Source: a virus | DNA length: 41,713 nt | Reading direction: 5' to 3' (one strand) | Virus record (IMG/VR): IMGVR_UViG_3300023178_000097 | Location: 1 to 41,713 of that record | Part shown: piece by piece, positions 17,601-24,490 of the stretch | Position numbering within the stretch: position 1 is the first letter of the stretch | Layout of the letters: every line of letters begins with the position of its first letter | Made by a program: the position numbers and the translations under genes | The notes under the pieces: generated by a model | Databases searched by the model: none | What the model was told of the DNA's origin: nothing | Seen by the model: only the letters and a program-made list of their open reading frames with translations

Positions 17601-18623
17601 GAACTGTACGTGATGAACACATCAGGTACAATTACATTTGGTACTACTAACATTAGCTTTACTGTTATAGCTGAGACTGCTGTATACGATGCAGGTTCAG
17701 GCTTGACACTAGATGGTACAACCTTTAATGTTGGTGCAGGAACAGGTGTTACAGTAAATGCTAACAATGTTGCCATTGGACAGGCAGTAGGTACAGGTGA
17801 CACAGTAACCTTTGCTAGAGTATGTGCTCCTGTCACAGGAGATGTAACAGGTAACCTTACTGGTAACGTCACTGGTAACGTGACAGGTAATGTTACAGGT
17901 AACGTAACTGGATCTTCAGGATCTACAACAGGTAATGCAGCAACAGCAAGTGCTTGGCAAACAGCTAGAACACTTTGTATCTGTGGAGATGCTTTAGGTT
18001 CTGCTTCGATTGATGGTTCTGGTAACGTAAACCTATCAGTAGCTGTTCAAGATGACAGCCATAACCACACAGTAGCTAACGTTGATGGACTAGCAACATG
18101 CCTTGCAGGTAAAGCCTCCAACACAGGTCAGAACTTTTCAGGAAATATCTGTGCTCCTGTAACATGTGGTACAAGTTGTGTGAAAGCACCAGTAATTTGT
18201 GGTGAAAGTTGGCTTGCAGTAGGTGGCAGATGTATCTGTAACTCAGCAGGTGATTATGGTTCTATCTCCATTGTTGGTGGTGACAATGGTTGGACAGGAT
18301 ACTCAATTAATAACCAGTACGTATTTATGTCACAGGGTACTGAGGTAGGTATCTATAACGATATTACCAACGAGTGGATGTTCAACGCAGGTTGTAACGG
18401 AGATGCTTGCCTATATCACAATGGAGCAGTAAAACTCCAAACAGCTTCTTATGGGTCTTATACTCATGGAAATCACTGTGCATCCTCTTGTGTGAAAGCA
18501 CCAGTACTTTGTGCAACAACAGCAGTTTGTGCAACATGCTTCAAAGGAGATGGGGCAGGACTAACTAATATAGCAGGGTACTCCATTGCTACTGCTATGG
18601 CATATGGAAATGCTTTAAGCTAA
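14676..18623 (+). CDS. Giant tail fibre with T-G-N/D repeats and Cys-enriched tip
   Basis: 1315 residues. The N-terminal 50 (MAGYTRQSAADIVSGQVI, then FNEATGHKHDGS) is the usual virion-attachment segment of marine podovirus fibres. The shaft consists of beta-helix-like repeats: two tracts of GN/DVT units (residues 345-412 and 1055-1078), and several collar-type segments with TKxYVDxxI and GGTMSGxI. Residues 600-670 are Ala/Thr/Ser-rich. I count 36 Cys, sparse in the first 340 residues and dense towards the C-terminus, where CxC, CxxxC and GxxCVKAPVxC motifs recur. Fibres of this type normally have almost no Cys. The C-terminal part also has a GDGAGLTNI repeat typical of the family. Likely the primary host-recognition fibre. 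Confidence 0.85.
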   Translation: MAGYTRQSAADIVSGQVIKAEPVNNEFQQILAAFNEATGHKHDGSSAEGAYIPTISDTNNFTKVVIDTANNRINFFTNVGSAAVEQIRIQDGAIVPVTDEDIDLGSASAEFKDLYIDGVGYIDTLAVHENATITGNLTVNGNTTLGSDDSDTVTVNADVASDLIPSADGTYDLGSSTSEWQDLYIDGTANIDSLVADTADINGGTIDGTTIGATTPAAADFTTMDASSNATVGGTLGVTGNTTLSGTLGVTGVSTFSDTVCAPNLKATGTSTLSTVDINAGNIDNTVIGATTPVAGSFTTLSTTGQGTFATVDINGGTVDGTTIGGATPGAITGTTVTANTCFVGDITGNVAGNVTGNVTGNITGDVTGDVTGNLTGNVTGNVTGDVTGDLTGNVTGNVTGNVTGDLTGDVTSTGTSSFCDINMTGTAGLDMGSAKITSLGTPTLDGDASTKCYVDQQISNLIGGAPGALDTLSELADAINNDADFYTSLTTCLGTKLACAGGTMSGDITLGANKATSTATPATDDTLTRKGYVDTQDALKLSLTGGTMSGAIAMGTSKITGLGDPTAAQDASTKNYTDTCVATAMPLSGGTFTGNVETTCPIISCYTPANACDLTNKCYVDGILQSATAACTSAACALASQTASATSETNASNSATAAATSETNAAASYDSFDDRYLGNKSSDPSVDNDGDALLTGALYWNTTDNALKVYTGSIWSSAAFTLGDALTQIAEDTTPQLGGPLDGDSECIYNVSSVCATNLYGTFTGNLTGDVTGTVSSLSNHDTDDLAEGTNQYFTTARVDSHLTGGTGVTYTTGNISIGQSVGTSDNVCFGSVCVTGNPTQACQLATKEYVDTIAAAGIHYHDPVRVESPDSAGSLNATYDNGSSGVGATLTNAGTQAALVIDGVTLNTNDRVLIYSQTNGYENGVYTVTNTGSASTNWVLTRATDADSYGASDQNALGEGDAFFVKEGDTGAGELYVMNTSGTITFGTTNISFTVIAETAVYDAGSGLTLDGTTFNVGAGTGVTVNANNVAIGQAVGTGDTVTFARVCAPVTGDVTGNLTGNVTGNVTGNVTGNVTGSSGSTTGNAATASAWQTARTLCICGDALGSASIDGSGNVNLSVAVQDDSHNHTVANVDGLATCLAGKASNTGQNFSGNICAPVTCGTSCVKAPVICGESWLAVGGRCICNSAGDYGSISIVGGDNGWTGYSINNQYVFMSQGTEVGIYNDITNEWMFNAGCNGDACLYHNGAVKLQTASYGSYTHGNHCASSCVKAPVLCATTAVCATCFKGDGAGLTNIAGYSIATAMAYGNALS
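15708..15911 (+). repeat. 17 tandem 12-base units coding G-N/D-V/I/L-T in the fibre
   Basis: Seventeen consecutive 4-residue units (fibre residues 345-412), in the order GDIT, GNVA, GNVT and so on, fill exactly 204 bases. The DNA copies differ mainly at synonymous positions (for example GGTAACGTTACA, GGAAATGTGACA, GGTAATGTCACA). The protein repeat is thus conserved while the DNA is not a clean tandem repeat. Confidence 0.9.
17838..17909 (+). repeat. Six further G-N/D-V/L-T units in the fibre
   Basis: A second tract of six 12-base units (GDVT, GNLT, then four GNVT) corresponds to fibre residues 1055-1078, directly before a GSSGSTTGN linker and the Cys-rich tip. It uses mixed synonymous codons like the first tract. 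Confidence 0.85.
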
Positions 18624-18639
18624 ACGAGGAAAATAAATC

Positions 18640-20034
18640 ATGGCAGATCAATTTTGTAGAATAGCCTGTGCAAATATTTGTAATATGTCTTTTAATGGTG
18701 ACGGTATAGTTTGTCTCCTTACGACTGACGCAAGTACAAGCTACGTTATTCGAGATATATATAAACAAGATGAAGCAGCTGACTTAGCCAATAAGTGCTA
18801 CAAGGGTGACCTTTATATGGATGGTGTTAAAGTTGGGAGTGATCTTTCTGCTTCGCTCACAGGTAACTTAATTGTCCCTCCCTCTACTACACTTTGTTAT
18901 AAAGAGACATCTGGTAATTACCCTATGACGTTTGGTGTTGTAAAAGCGCAAGTAGGGGGAAGTGCAAACCATACTGAAAGTTACTTATTTTGCTGCGCTT
19001 TAATGGTGGGTAACGCTGCAGGAACACACTGTAAATGCTGTGGTTGTTGTGGCTGTATGTGTCTAAGCGGCATATGTTGTGATAACTGTTGGTACTGTGG
19101 TACTGCACACTACGATCCAGGTTTTGCTAATGCGTATGCTGCCCATCATTATGATGGTAACTCTGTTTCAAATTTTTATGTTTTCTATAAACAATCAAAT
19201 TGTACTACATATACTTTATGTTATAGTTGTTATACTAACTACTGTACTACTGCTATTGCACCAGATATGGCTGTAACATCAATGCCTGGTTGTTCAAAAG
19301 TACACAACTGGAGAGCTTGTACCTTTGCAGACCTAGAATGCTTCATATGTGTTTGTAACTTTAATGGATCAGGTCGTAGTACATACGGTAAAAATGGTAT
19401 ATCTATGGTGGGCTGTCGTGGATGCTGTGCTTGTAGAGCCGCTATCGAATGGGATCAAGTAAACGGAAATATGTCGTTATATCGTTTTAATACTTGTTGC
19501 GTTTGTAGTGGCAATCCTAGTTCAATTTGTAGTTGGTGTATCTGGTGTGGTAGTCAGTCATCACTAAGTGCAATTCAATGTTTTTGCACTATTATGGGCA
19601 ACCTCAGCGGTGCAAAAGTAGGTGTATTCTGGTCATGTTACTGTGAAGAGTGGATGGTTTACGGACACTATTATAGATGTCTGGCTATTGCTAACAGCAA
19701 TATGACACAAGAATGGTTCCTTTGTGCAGGTCCTGATTTTGGTGATACAACAATGTTCCGTGCAACAGATGACGGAAAAAGATTCTGGTGGTGGCTAAAC
19801 TGTAGTTGTAAACACGCTTTCATTGATTTTGATTCAATGATTAAAGGAACAACTGAAGTTTCTTACCTATCAGATACACCTTACACAACTGGTAATTGGT
19901 GTTATCCAACTGGTCTAACTGGTCATGTCTTTGTTTCACCTGCTTGTAATATACCAACATATGCGAATTCATGTGATTATCCTACTATTGACTGTGATAC
20001 AAAAATTAGAATTTATGGTATTAAATCAACTTAA
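18640..20034 (+). CDS. Cysteine-extreme probable tail fibre/tip protein (about 50 Cys in 464 aa)
   Basis: 464 residues with about 50 cysteines by my count (near 11 percent), in CC, CxC, CxxC and CxxxC arrangements. The densest stretch is around residues 125-153, where CKCCGCCGCMC is followed by further CC and CxxC pairs. Aromatic residues (Trp, Tyr, Phe) are also frequent. The N-terminus and the repeated ANKCYKGDLYMDGVKVG element resemble fibre-associated proteins. It follows the fibre gene by 16 bases and ends in KIRIYGIKST. A GAGGAAA ribosome site precedes its ATG. No known metal-binding domain is recognisable, and I cannot name a family. Cys may form disulfide cross-links, bind metal or carry modifications; all are inference. 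Confidence 0.75.
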   Translation: MADQFCRIACANICNMSFNGDGIVCLLTTDASTSYVIRDIYKQDEAADLANKCYKGDLYMDGVKVGSDLSASLTGNLIVPPSTTLCYKETSGNYPMTFGVVKAQVGGSANHTESYLFCCALMVGNAAGTHCKCCGCCGCMCLSGICCDNCWYCGTAHYDPGFANAYAAHHYDGNSVSNFYVFYKQSNCTTYTLCYSCYTNYCTTAIAPDMAVTSMPGCSKVHNWRACTFADLECFICVCNFNGSGRSTYGKNGISMVGCRGCCACRAAIEWDQVNGNMSLYRFNTCCVCSGNPSSICSWCIWCGSQSSLSAIQCFCTIMGNLSGAKVGVFWSCYCEEWMVYGHYYRCLAIANSNMTQEWFLCAGPDFGDTTMFRATDDGKRFWWWLNCSCKHAFIDFDSMIKGTTEVSYLSDTPYTTGNWCYPTGLTGHVFVSPACNIPTYANSCDYPTIDCDTKIRIYGIKST

Positions 20035-20043
20035 AGGATTATC

Positions 20044-20072
20044 TTGCTTAACGTAATTTAGTCTATTATAAT
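20044..20072 (+). promoter_or_regulatory. Near-consensus sigma70 promoter driving the heptose cassette
   Basis: TTGCTT (20044-20049), a 17-base spacer and a perfect TATAAT (20067-20072) sit in the 89-base gap between the Cys-rich fibre gene and the heptosyltransferase. This is the best host-type promoter in the window. It would let the sugar cassette be read by host RNA polymerase independently of the structural genes. The predicted start is near 20079. Confidence 0.65.
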
Positions 20073-20078
20073 ACTCAC

Positions 20079-20097
20079 CAGTCCCTCTATGGGTCTG
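20079..20097 (+). other. Hairpin at the 5' end of the heptose-cassette transcript
   Basis: CAG-T-CCC (20079-20085) pairs with GGG-T-CTG (20091-20097) across a T-T mismatch, with loop TCTAT. It begins where the promoter at 20044-20072 is predicted to start transcription, so it may stabilise the 5' end. There is no T-run, so it is not a terminator on its own. Confidence 0.35.
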
Positions 20098-20123
20098 TAA
20101 AGATAACAATAAGAAAGAAGACT

Positions 20124-21056
20124 ATGACTACTGTTTTTATGATTGATGGTGGGGCAGGAAGGGCTATAGCAGCTATCCCTGCCTTACTAAAGTTTAAAAG
20201 AACCAACCCTAAAGAAAATTTTAGAGTTTTGGTTTATGGGTGGGACACTATTTTCTGGGGAATACCAGAACTACAAGACCACGTTTTTAACCCAGAGCAA
20301 AAAGGTTCTTTTGAACAGTTTCTGTTGGATGCAGACAGAGTAATATCTCCAGAGCCTTATAGAGTACCTGGGTACTACAAACAAGAAAAGTCTCTTGCAG
20401 AAGCTTTTGATTATCTAATTAATAACACGGATGATCACTCTGACCTTGAAAATCCTGTATTAAAAACAAGTAGGCCAGAAGAGTTTAACGCTGCTAAGTT
20501 TATGCAGGAAGTTAAACAACAACAAAAAAAGCAAAAAACAATCGTTATACAACCCTTTGGTAGATCAATCGAAAGACCACAGGAAAACGTTACTCTTGAT
20601 GCATCATCACGTTCTATAAACCCTGATGTTTATCTTAAGTTAGTTAAAAAACTTTCAGCTAAATTTAACTTAGTCTTATTTGCTGAAAGAAACTTTTGGC
20701 TTCCTGAAGATACCTTTACCATGAAACCTGAGGCTGACCTTCGTATGTGGACAGCTTTTATTGACGCAGCAGATTACTTCATTGGTTGTGACTCTGTTGG
20801 GCAACACATGGCAAGGGCTGTGAATACTCCTGGTACTGTTATACTTGGTTCCACCTTTGCTATAAATACCTCTTATCCTGATTACTTTAATATTATTGAA
20901 AAGGATGTTCCTAAAAAATATTCACCTATACGTCTTTCTCAACTTGAAGGAAACTTAGCTGATAGAGTAAATGAAGCTACTGTTGAATTTACAGATGAAG
21001 AAATAAATGATATATATTCAAATATCTTGAAAGACATAGAAAAGAAGGTGAAATAA
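20124..21056 (+). CDS. GT9-like glycosyltransferase, probable heptosyltransferase
   Basis: 310 residues, GT-B style. It opens with a nucleotide-sugar GT-like start (MIDGGAGRAIAAIPAL, residues 6-21). The C-terminal half carries the GT9 signature DYFIGCDSVGQHMARAVNTPG (starting at residue 217), followed by VILGST. It resembles the (V)GxDxGxxHxAAA-xxxP segment of WaaC/WaaF with Asp223 and His228. GT9 enzymes transfer heptose from ADP-heptose to LPS core, and relatives modify proteins. Downstream genes make exactly that donor, which supports the substrate. It ends one base before the next start. AAGAAAGAAG precedes the ATG. The acceptor is unknown (host lipid A core or phage protein). Confidence 0.75.
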   Translation: MTTVFMIDGGAGRAIAAIPALLKFKRTNPKENFRVLVYGWDTIFWGIPELQDHVFNPEQKGSFEQFLLDADRVISPEPYRVPGYYKQEKSLAEAFDYLINNTDDHSDLENPVLKTSRPEEFNAAKFMQEVKQQQKKQKTIVIQPFGRSIERPQENVTLDASSRSINPDVYLKLVKKLSAKFNLVLFAERNFWLPEDTFTMKPEADLRMWTAFIDAADYFIGCDSVGQHMARAVNTPGTVILGSTFAINTSYPDYFNIIEKDVPKKYSPIRLSQLEGNLADRVNEATVEFTDEEINDIYSNILKDIEKKVK

Positions 21057-21057
21057 A

Positions 21058-22767
21058 ATGTCTAATATCTTAGTGATTAATCCAGGACATAATGGATCTG
21101 CTGCTTTTTGGCAGCACGATAAGCTTAAGTTTTATATAGAAGAGGAACGTTTATCTAGATATAAGTATGATGGAAACCCATACAGAGGTATGGTTGAAGC
21201 ATTACAATATGGGGTAGATATTCTTGTTATAACAGGAACATCTGAAGAACTACCTAGACTTGCTTGGACTGGTGAAGATCCTTATACTGCTTTCCTAAGA
21301 AAGTTTAACCCTAAGTTAAAAACTATTAACATTGGTGCAGATCACCACTTTGCTCATGCCTGTTCTGCTTTTGTGAACTCTGGTTTTAGTAAAGCTGCTG
21401 CTGTTATTATTGATGGTGCAGGATCAAGAAGAGGAATAAAAGTATCTGACGAAGTAACAAATTACGGTTTTGAAACTGAAACTATTTTTGATTGTTGTTG
21501 GGATGATGGTTTTACTAGAAAGTACACTGTCTATGGAGGTAATCCAGATACATTCTTAGCTGCGTCTGATAGTATATATATGGATAGTTCCGTAACTCTT
21601 GTTAAAGCCTACGAAGCTGTATCTGAATACTTAGGTTTTACTTTTATTGAAGCAGGTAAAACAATGGGTCTTGCCCCATACGGTCAAAAGGATGACTCAA
21701 TACCTAATCTTTTTGTAGATGGGAAGGCTAACAGAAATATGCTGATACCTAATTACCCTGCAGGTGCTCATATTGATTATAACAGAATTGAAAAGCTTAG
21801 ACTTAAAGAAGACCCTAAAGCTTGGCACACTGATCCTAGTAAAGTTACAGAAGAGGCTATGAATCTAGCCTGGTCTGTTCAACAGGAAACACAAGAACTA
21901 GCAGGTGACCTTATTGAAAAAGCCGTAGATATGACAGGCAAGAAAAACATTGTTATTGCAGGGGGCTATGGTCTAAACTGTGTAGCTAACTATTACTACA
22001 AGAAACGTTTTCCTGATCTTAATATCTATGTTGATCCTGTCTCCCATGATGGTGGTACTACTATAGGTACTGGAATATACTTCTGGAACAAAGAATACGA
22101 AAGTAAACTAAAACGTCCACTAACAACACTTTACTTAGGTCCAGAACGTAAAGAAAATTATGACCTTCTAGAAAACTACGACACAAAGGATGTTACTCCT
22201 GCTGATGTAGCAAAGCTTATCTCTGAGAAAAACATTGTTACTATTTTTCAAGGTAGATCAGAAGCAGGTCCAAGAGCACTAGGTAATCGTTCTATACTTT
22301 ATGATCCCACAGACCCACAAGGCAAGGATGTTGTCAACAAAGTAAAAGGACGTGAATGGTTCAGACCCTTTGCAGGATCAATGCTCAAGGAATATTTTGA
22401 GGAATGGTTTGAAACATACGGAATGGAAGAGTCACCATTCATGATGTATGCAATGGACTTTAAGTCTGACAAGCATGGTGAATGTCCTGCTATCACGCAC
22501 GTAGATGGTACATGTCGTATCCAGACGGTAACCAGAGAGCAGAACGAAGCCTATTACGATCTGATTGAAGAGTTCCGTAAGATCACTGGTGTACCAATCC
22601 TGTTTAATACAAGCTTCAACCTAGCAGGTGAACCACTTGTAGAGACACTAGAAGATGCTCTGCACACAATGGAGAACTGTGATATCAAGTATATGTACCT
22701 ACCAGAAGTAGGTAAGCTTGTTATGGTAGCTTCTGAGCAAACTGAAGAAGATTCTCAAACACCTTAG
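21058..22767 (+). CDS. NodU/TobZ-family O-carbamoyltransferase
   Basis: 569 residues, the normal length of the family. The Kae1-like domain shows NPGHNGSAAF (8-17), the metal-binding DHHFAHA motif (95-101) and VIIDGAG. The central region has GGYGLNCVANY and SHDGGTTIGTG. The YrdC-like C-terminal domain has GPRALGNRSIL and PILFNTSFNLAGEP. These enzymes make carbamoyl-AMP from carbamoyl phosphate and ATP and pass the carbamoyl to a sugar hydroxyl. Pseudomonas WapO carbamoylates heptose in LPS core, so a heptose acceptor is consistent with its neighbours. It is tightly linked to the heptosyltransferase and overlaps the oppositely oriented gmhB by 47 bases tail to tail. Confidence 0.9.
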   Translation: MSNILVINPGHNGSAAFWQHDKLKFYIEEERLSRYKYDGNPYRGMVEALQYGVDILVITGTSEELPRLAWTGEDPYTAFLRKFNPKLKTINIGADHHFAHACSAFVNSGFSKAAAVIIDGAGSRRGIKVSDEVTNYGFETETIFDCCWDDGFTRKYTVYGGNPDTFLAASDSIYMDSSVTLVKAYEAVSEYLGFTFIEAGKTMGLAPYGQKDDSIPNLFVDGKANRNMLIPNYPAGAHIDYNRIEKLRLKEDPKAWHTDPSKVTEEAMNLAWSVQQETQELAGDLIEKAVDMTGKKNIVIAGGYGLNCVANYYYKKRFPDLNIYVDPVSHDGGTTIGTGIYFWNKEYESKLKRPLTTLYLGPERKENYDLLENYDTKDVTPADVAKLISEKNIVTIFQGRSEAGPRALGNRSILYDPTDPQGKDVVNKVKGREWFRPFAGSMLKEYFEEWFETYGMEESPFMMYAMDFKSDKHGECPAITHVDGTCRIQTVTREQNEAYYDLIEEFRKITGVPILFNTSFNLAGEPLVETLEDALHTMENCDIKYMYLPEVGKLVMVASEQTEEDSQTP

Positions 22768-23368
22768 TCTTTTTTCTTAGTTTCTCCTTAGAGAACTTTT
22801 GAAGATCTTTTTCAGTAGCTACCCCATGACCAGTACGTACTAAGATTGGGGTAGCACCAATACGTTCCGCAGCTTTAAGATCTGTCACCTTATCACCTAC
22901 GTAGAACCCTTTGTCTTTAAATCTAATTTTGTTATTGAATACTTCTTTTTCAGCACGATGAAACATACCAATGTTAGGTTTAGCATAGTAGTCCTCTTTT
23001 AATGAAGACTCAGAATAGAATAAACCATCAATGGAGTAGATACCTGCATTGCCAAAGACTTCCATCATACGTTGATGAATGGCTTCTACCTGTGCATGTG
23101 TCTGCTCTTTTTTAGTAATACCACCTTGGTTAGTTAGAATTACTACTTTGTAGCCTTTTAATCTAATCAAACGAATAGCTTCCAGTGATCCAGGGATAGG
23201 CTCCCAGTCATCAGGATCAGTTAGGTAGTGTCCTTTATCTATGTTGATAACACCATCACGATCTAGACCAACAATAGACTTAGGAAACACAGTAGGCCAA
23301 TCAGGGGGTAGGTTTTGTTGTTGAACTTGTTGTGGGTCTTGTTCTATTATGTGTTTGAATCGAGACAT
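22721..23368 (-). CDS. gmhB: D,D-heptose-1,7-bisphosphate 7-phosphatase (GmhB-like), antisense in the cassette
   Basis: 215 residues of the HAD superfamily. The catalytic motif GLDRDGVIN (residues 34-42; D36 and D38) is followed by HYLTDPDDWEPIPGSLEA and VILTNQGGI, as in GmhB, and by the C-terminal GDKVTDLKAAERIG acidic motif. It removes the 7-phosphate in ADP-heptose synthesis. The cysteine/histidine zinc loop of typical GmhB is absent: between FYSES and KPNIGM there is no Cys. The N-terminal 25 residues are an extra Gln-rich extension. It is the only - strand gene inside the + strand late region and needs its own promoter or readthrough, which I cannot identify. Confidence 0.85.
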   Translation of the reverse strand: MSRFKHIIEQDPQQVQQQNLPPDWPTVFPKSIVGLDRDGVINIDKGHYLTDPDDWEPIPGSLEAIRLIRLKGYKVVILTNQGGITKKEQTHAQVEAIHQRMMEVFGNAGIYSIDGLFYSESSLKEDYYAKPNIGMFHRAEKEVFNNKIRFKDKGFYVGDKVTDLKAAERIGATPILVRTGHGVATEKDLQKFSKEKLRKKTKVFENLLQFAQKLP

Positions 23369-23382
23369 AGTGGATATTACCT

Positions 23383-23793
23383 ATGAAGAAAGTTTTCGTT
23401 AACGGTGCTTTTGATGTTCTGCACTCTGGACACCTTGATCTCCTTGATTTTGCAGGGATGTTAGGTGGTCATTTGCTCGTAGCTATTGACACAGACGCAC
23501 GTATTGAGTATAACAAGGGTATTGGAAGACCTTTTAATCCTTTGTCAATACGTAAACATATAATGTCTATGTTAAAGCCTGTCAATAGTGTCAGAGTATT
23601 TGATACAGACCAAGAGCTAGTTGACATCATAAGGCAGTATGAACCAGACGTAATGGTAAAAGGATCTGATTGGAAGGGGAAGACAATACTTGGGGAGGAG
23701 TACTGTAAAGAAATAGTATTCTACGAGAGAACCAATGGGCAGTCTACCACAAAAGCAATCGAAGATTTTATTACTAGGAGACAGTTGCTATGA
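23383..23793 (+). CDS. hldC: Heptose-1-phosphate adenylyltransferase (HldE C-domain type)
   Basis: 136 residues of the cytidylyltransferase-like fold. NGAFDVLHSGHLDLL (7-21) has the HxGH active site at 14-17, and PDVMVKGSDW (89-98) and the NGQSTT loop (118-123) match the nucleotidyltransferase half of HldE. It converts heptose-1-phosphate plus ATP to ADP-heptose. In many bacteria this activity is the C-terminal half of bifunctional HldE; here it is a free protein. It starts 15 bases from the divergent gmhB start and its last 59 bases overlap the kinase gene in another frame. Confidence 0.9.
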   Translation: MKKVFVNGAFDVLHSGHLDLLDFAGMLGGHLLVAIDTDARIEYNKGIGRPFNPLSIRKHIMSMLKPVNSVRVFDTDQELVDIIRQYEPDVMVKGSDWKGKTILGEEYCKEIVFYERTNGQSTTKAIEDFITRRQLL

Positions 23794-24490
23794 TGAGTAT
23801 CACACAGGAACTGTAACCAGAATAAGCCCAGAGGCACCTGTACCTGTCTTTGATCTTACCTCAACTGTAATCAAAAGAGGTATGGCATATAACGTCTACA
23901 ATAACCTAGTTAATCTAGGAACTAGGGTAGACATCATAACAGAGTACAGAGAACGTAAACACAGATACGTTGATGACAAGACTGGTCAGCAACTGATCAG
24001 AGTAGATGAAAAGATTAAGACAGAGCACATAGATACAGCAGACGAAAACTTAAGTATGTATGATGCTGTTGTCATCTCAGACTACAACAAAGGATTTGTA
24101 GCAGAAGGTGACATAAAAGATTTTAGAGCTAAGTATAACGGCCCTATCTTTGTAGATACTAAGAAGACTAACCTAGCTCAGTTTGATGGCTGCTTCGTAA
24201 AGATAAACCAGTACGAGTTTGAAGCAGCAGAAACACTAACAGACGATCTGATCGTCACATACGGCTCAAAGAAAGTCGAGTACAAAAACAGAACTTACCT
24301 ACCCCCTAGTGTAGAAACTCATGATGTGTGTGGTGCAGGAGATACGTTCCTAGCAGGACTTGTTTTTAAGTACTTGGAATCGTATGATATGGATGCTGCT
24401 ATTAAGTTTGCAATGGATGCAGCAGCAGTAACTGTACAACACAGAGGTGTGTATGCACCTACACTAGATGAGGTAGTAAATGAGACTTGA
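23735..24490 (+). CDS. hldA: PfkB-family heptose-7-phosphate kinase (HldE N-domain type)
   Basis: 251 residues. It begins with KILLLGDSCYDEYHTG, then RISPEAPVPVF (29-39), a strong HldE kinase-domain match. YNVYNNLVNLG corresponds to the PfkB GGxxxN region and the C-terminal DVCGAGDTFLAG (197-208) holds the catalytic Asp203. It phosphorylates C1 of heptose-7-phosphate, yielding the substrate of GmhB. It is shorter than the roughly 318-residue HldE kinase domain and lacks parts of the lid. The start overlaps hldC by 59 bases; no other start would keep the N-terminal strand. Gene order is the reverse of the domain order in HldE. Confidence 0.88.
   Translation: MGSLPQKQSKILLLGDSCYDEYHTGTVTRISPEAPVPVFDLTSTVIKRGMAYNVYNNLVNLGTRVDIITEYRERKHRYVDDKTGQQLIRVDEKIKTEHIDTADENLSMYDAVVISDYNKGFVAEGDIKDFRAKYNGPIFVDTKKTNLAQFDGCFVKINQYEFEAAETLTDDLIVTYGSKKVEYKNRTYLPPSVETHDVCGAGDTFLAGLVFKYLESYDMDAAIKFAMDAAAVTVQHRGVYAPTLDEVVNET

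Noticed and set aside
15708-17909. Possible CRISPR-like or other direct-repeat array
   Set aside because: The units are 12-base in-frame codons without spacers, inside a fibre gene.
17816-20034. Diversity-generating retroelement as the source of the Cys-rich tip
   Set aside because: No reverse transcriptase or template-like repeat was found in the window. Cys codons are spread widely rather than in one variable block.
18640-20034. Alternative genetic code explaining the Cys excess
   Set aside because: Cys codons are ordinary TGT/TGC and the conserved enzymes nearby read correctly with the standard code.
23374-23402. - strand promoter for gmhB (TTAACG, 17 bases, TAATAT)
   Set aside because: Each box matches only four of six positions, and the implied start falls at the first codon, leaving no room for a leader.
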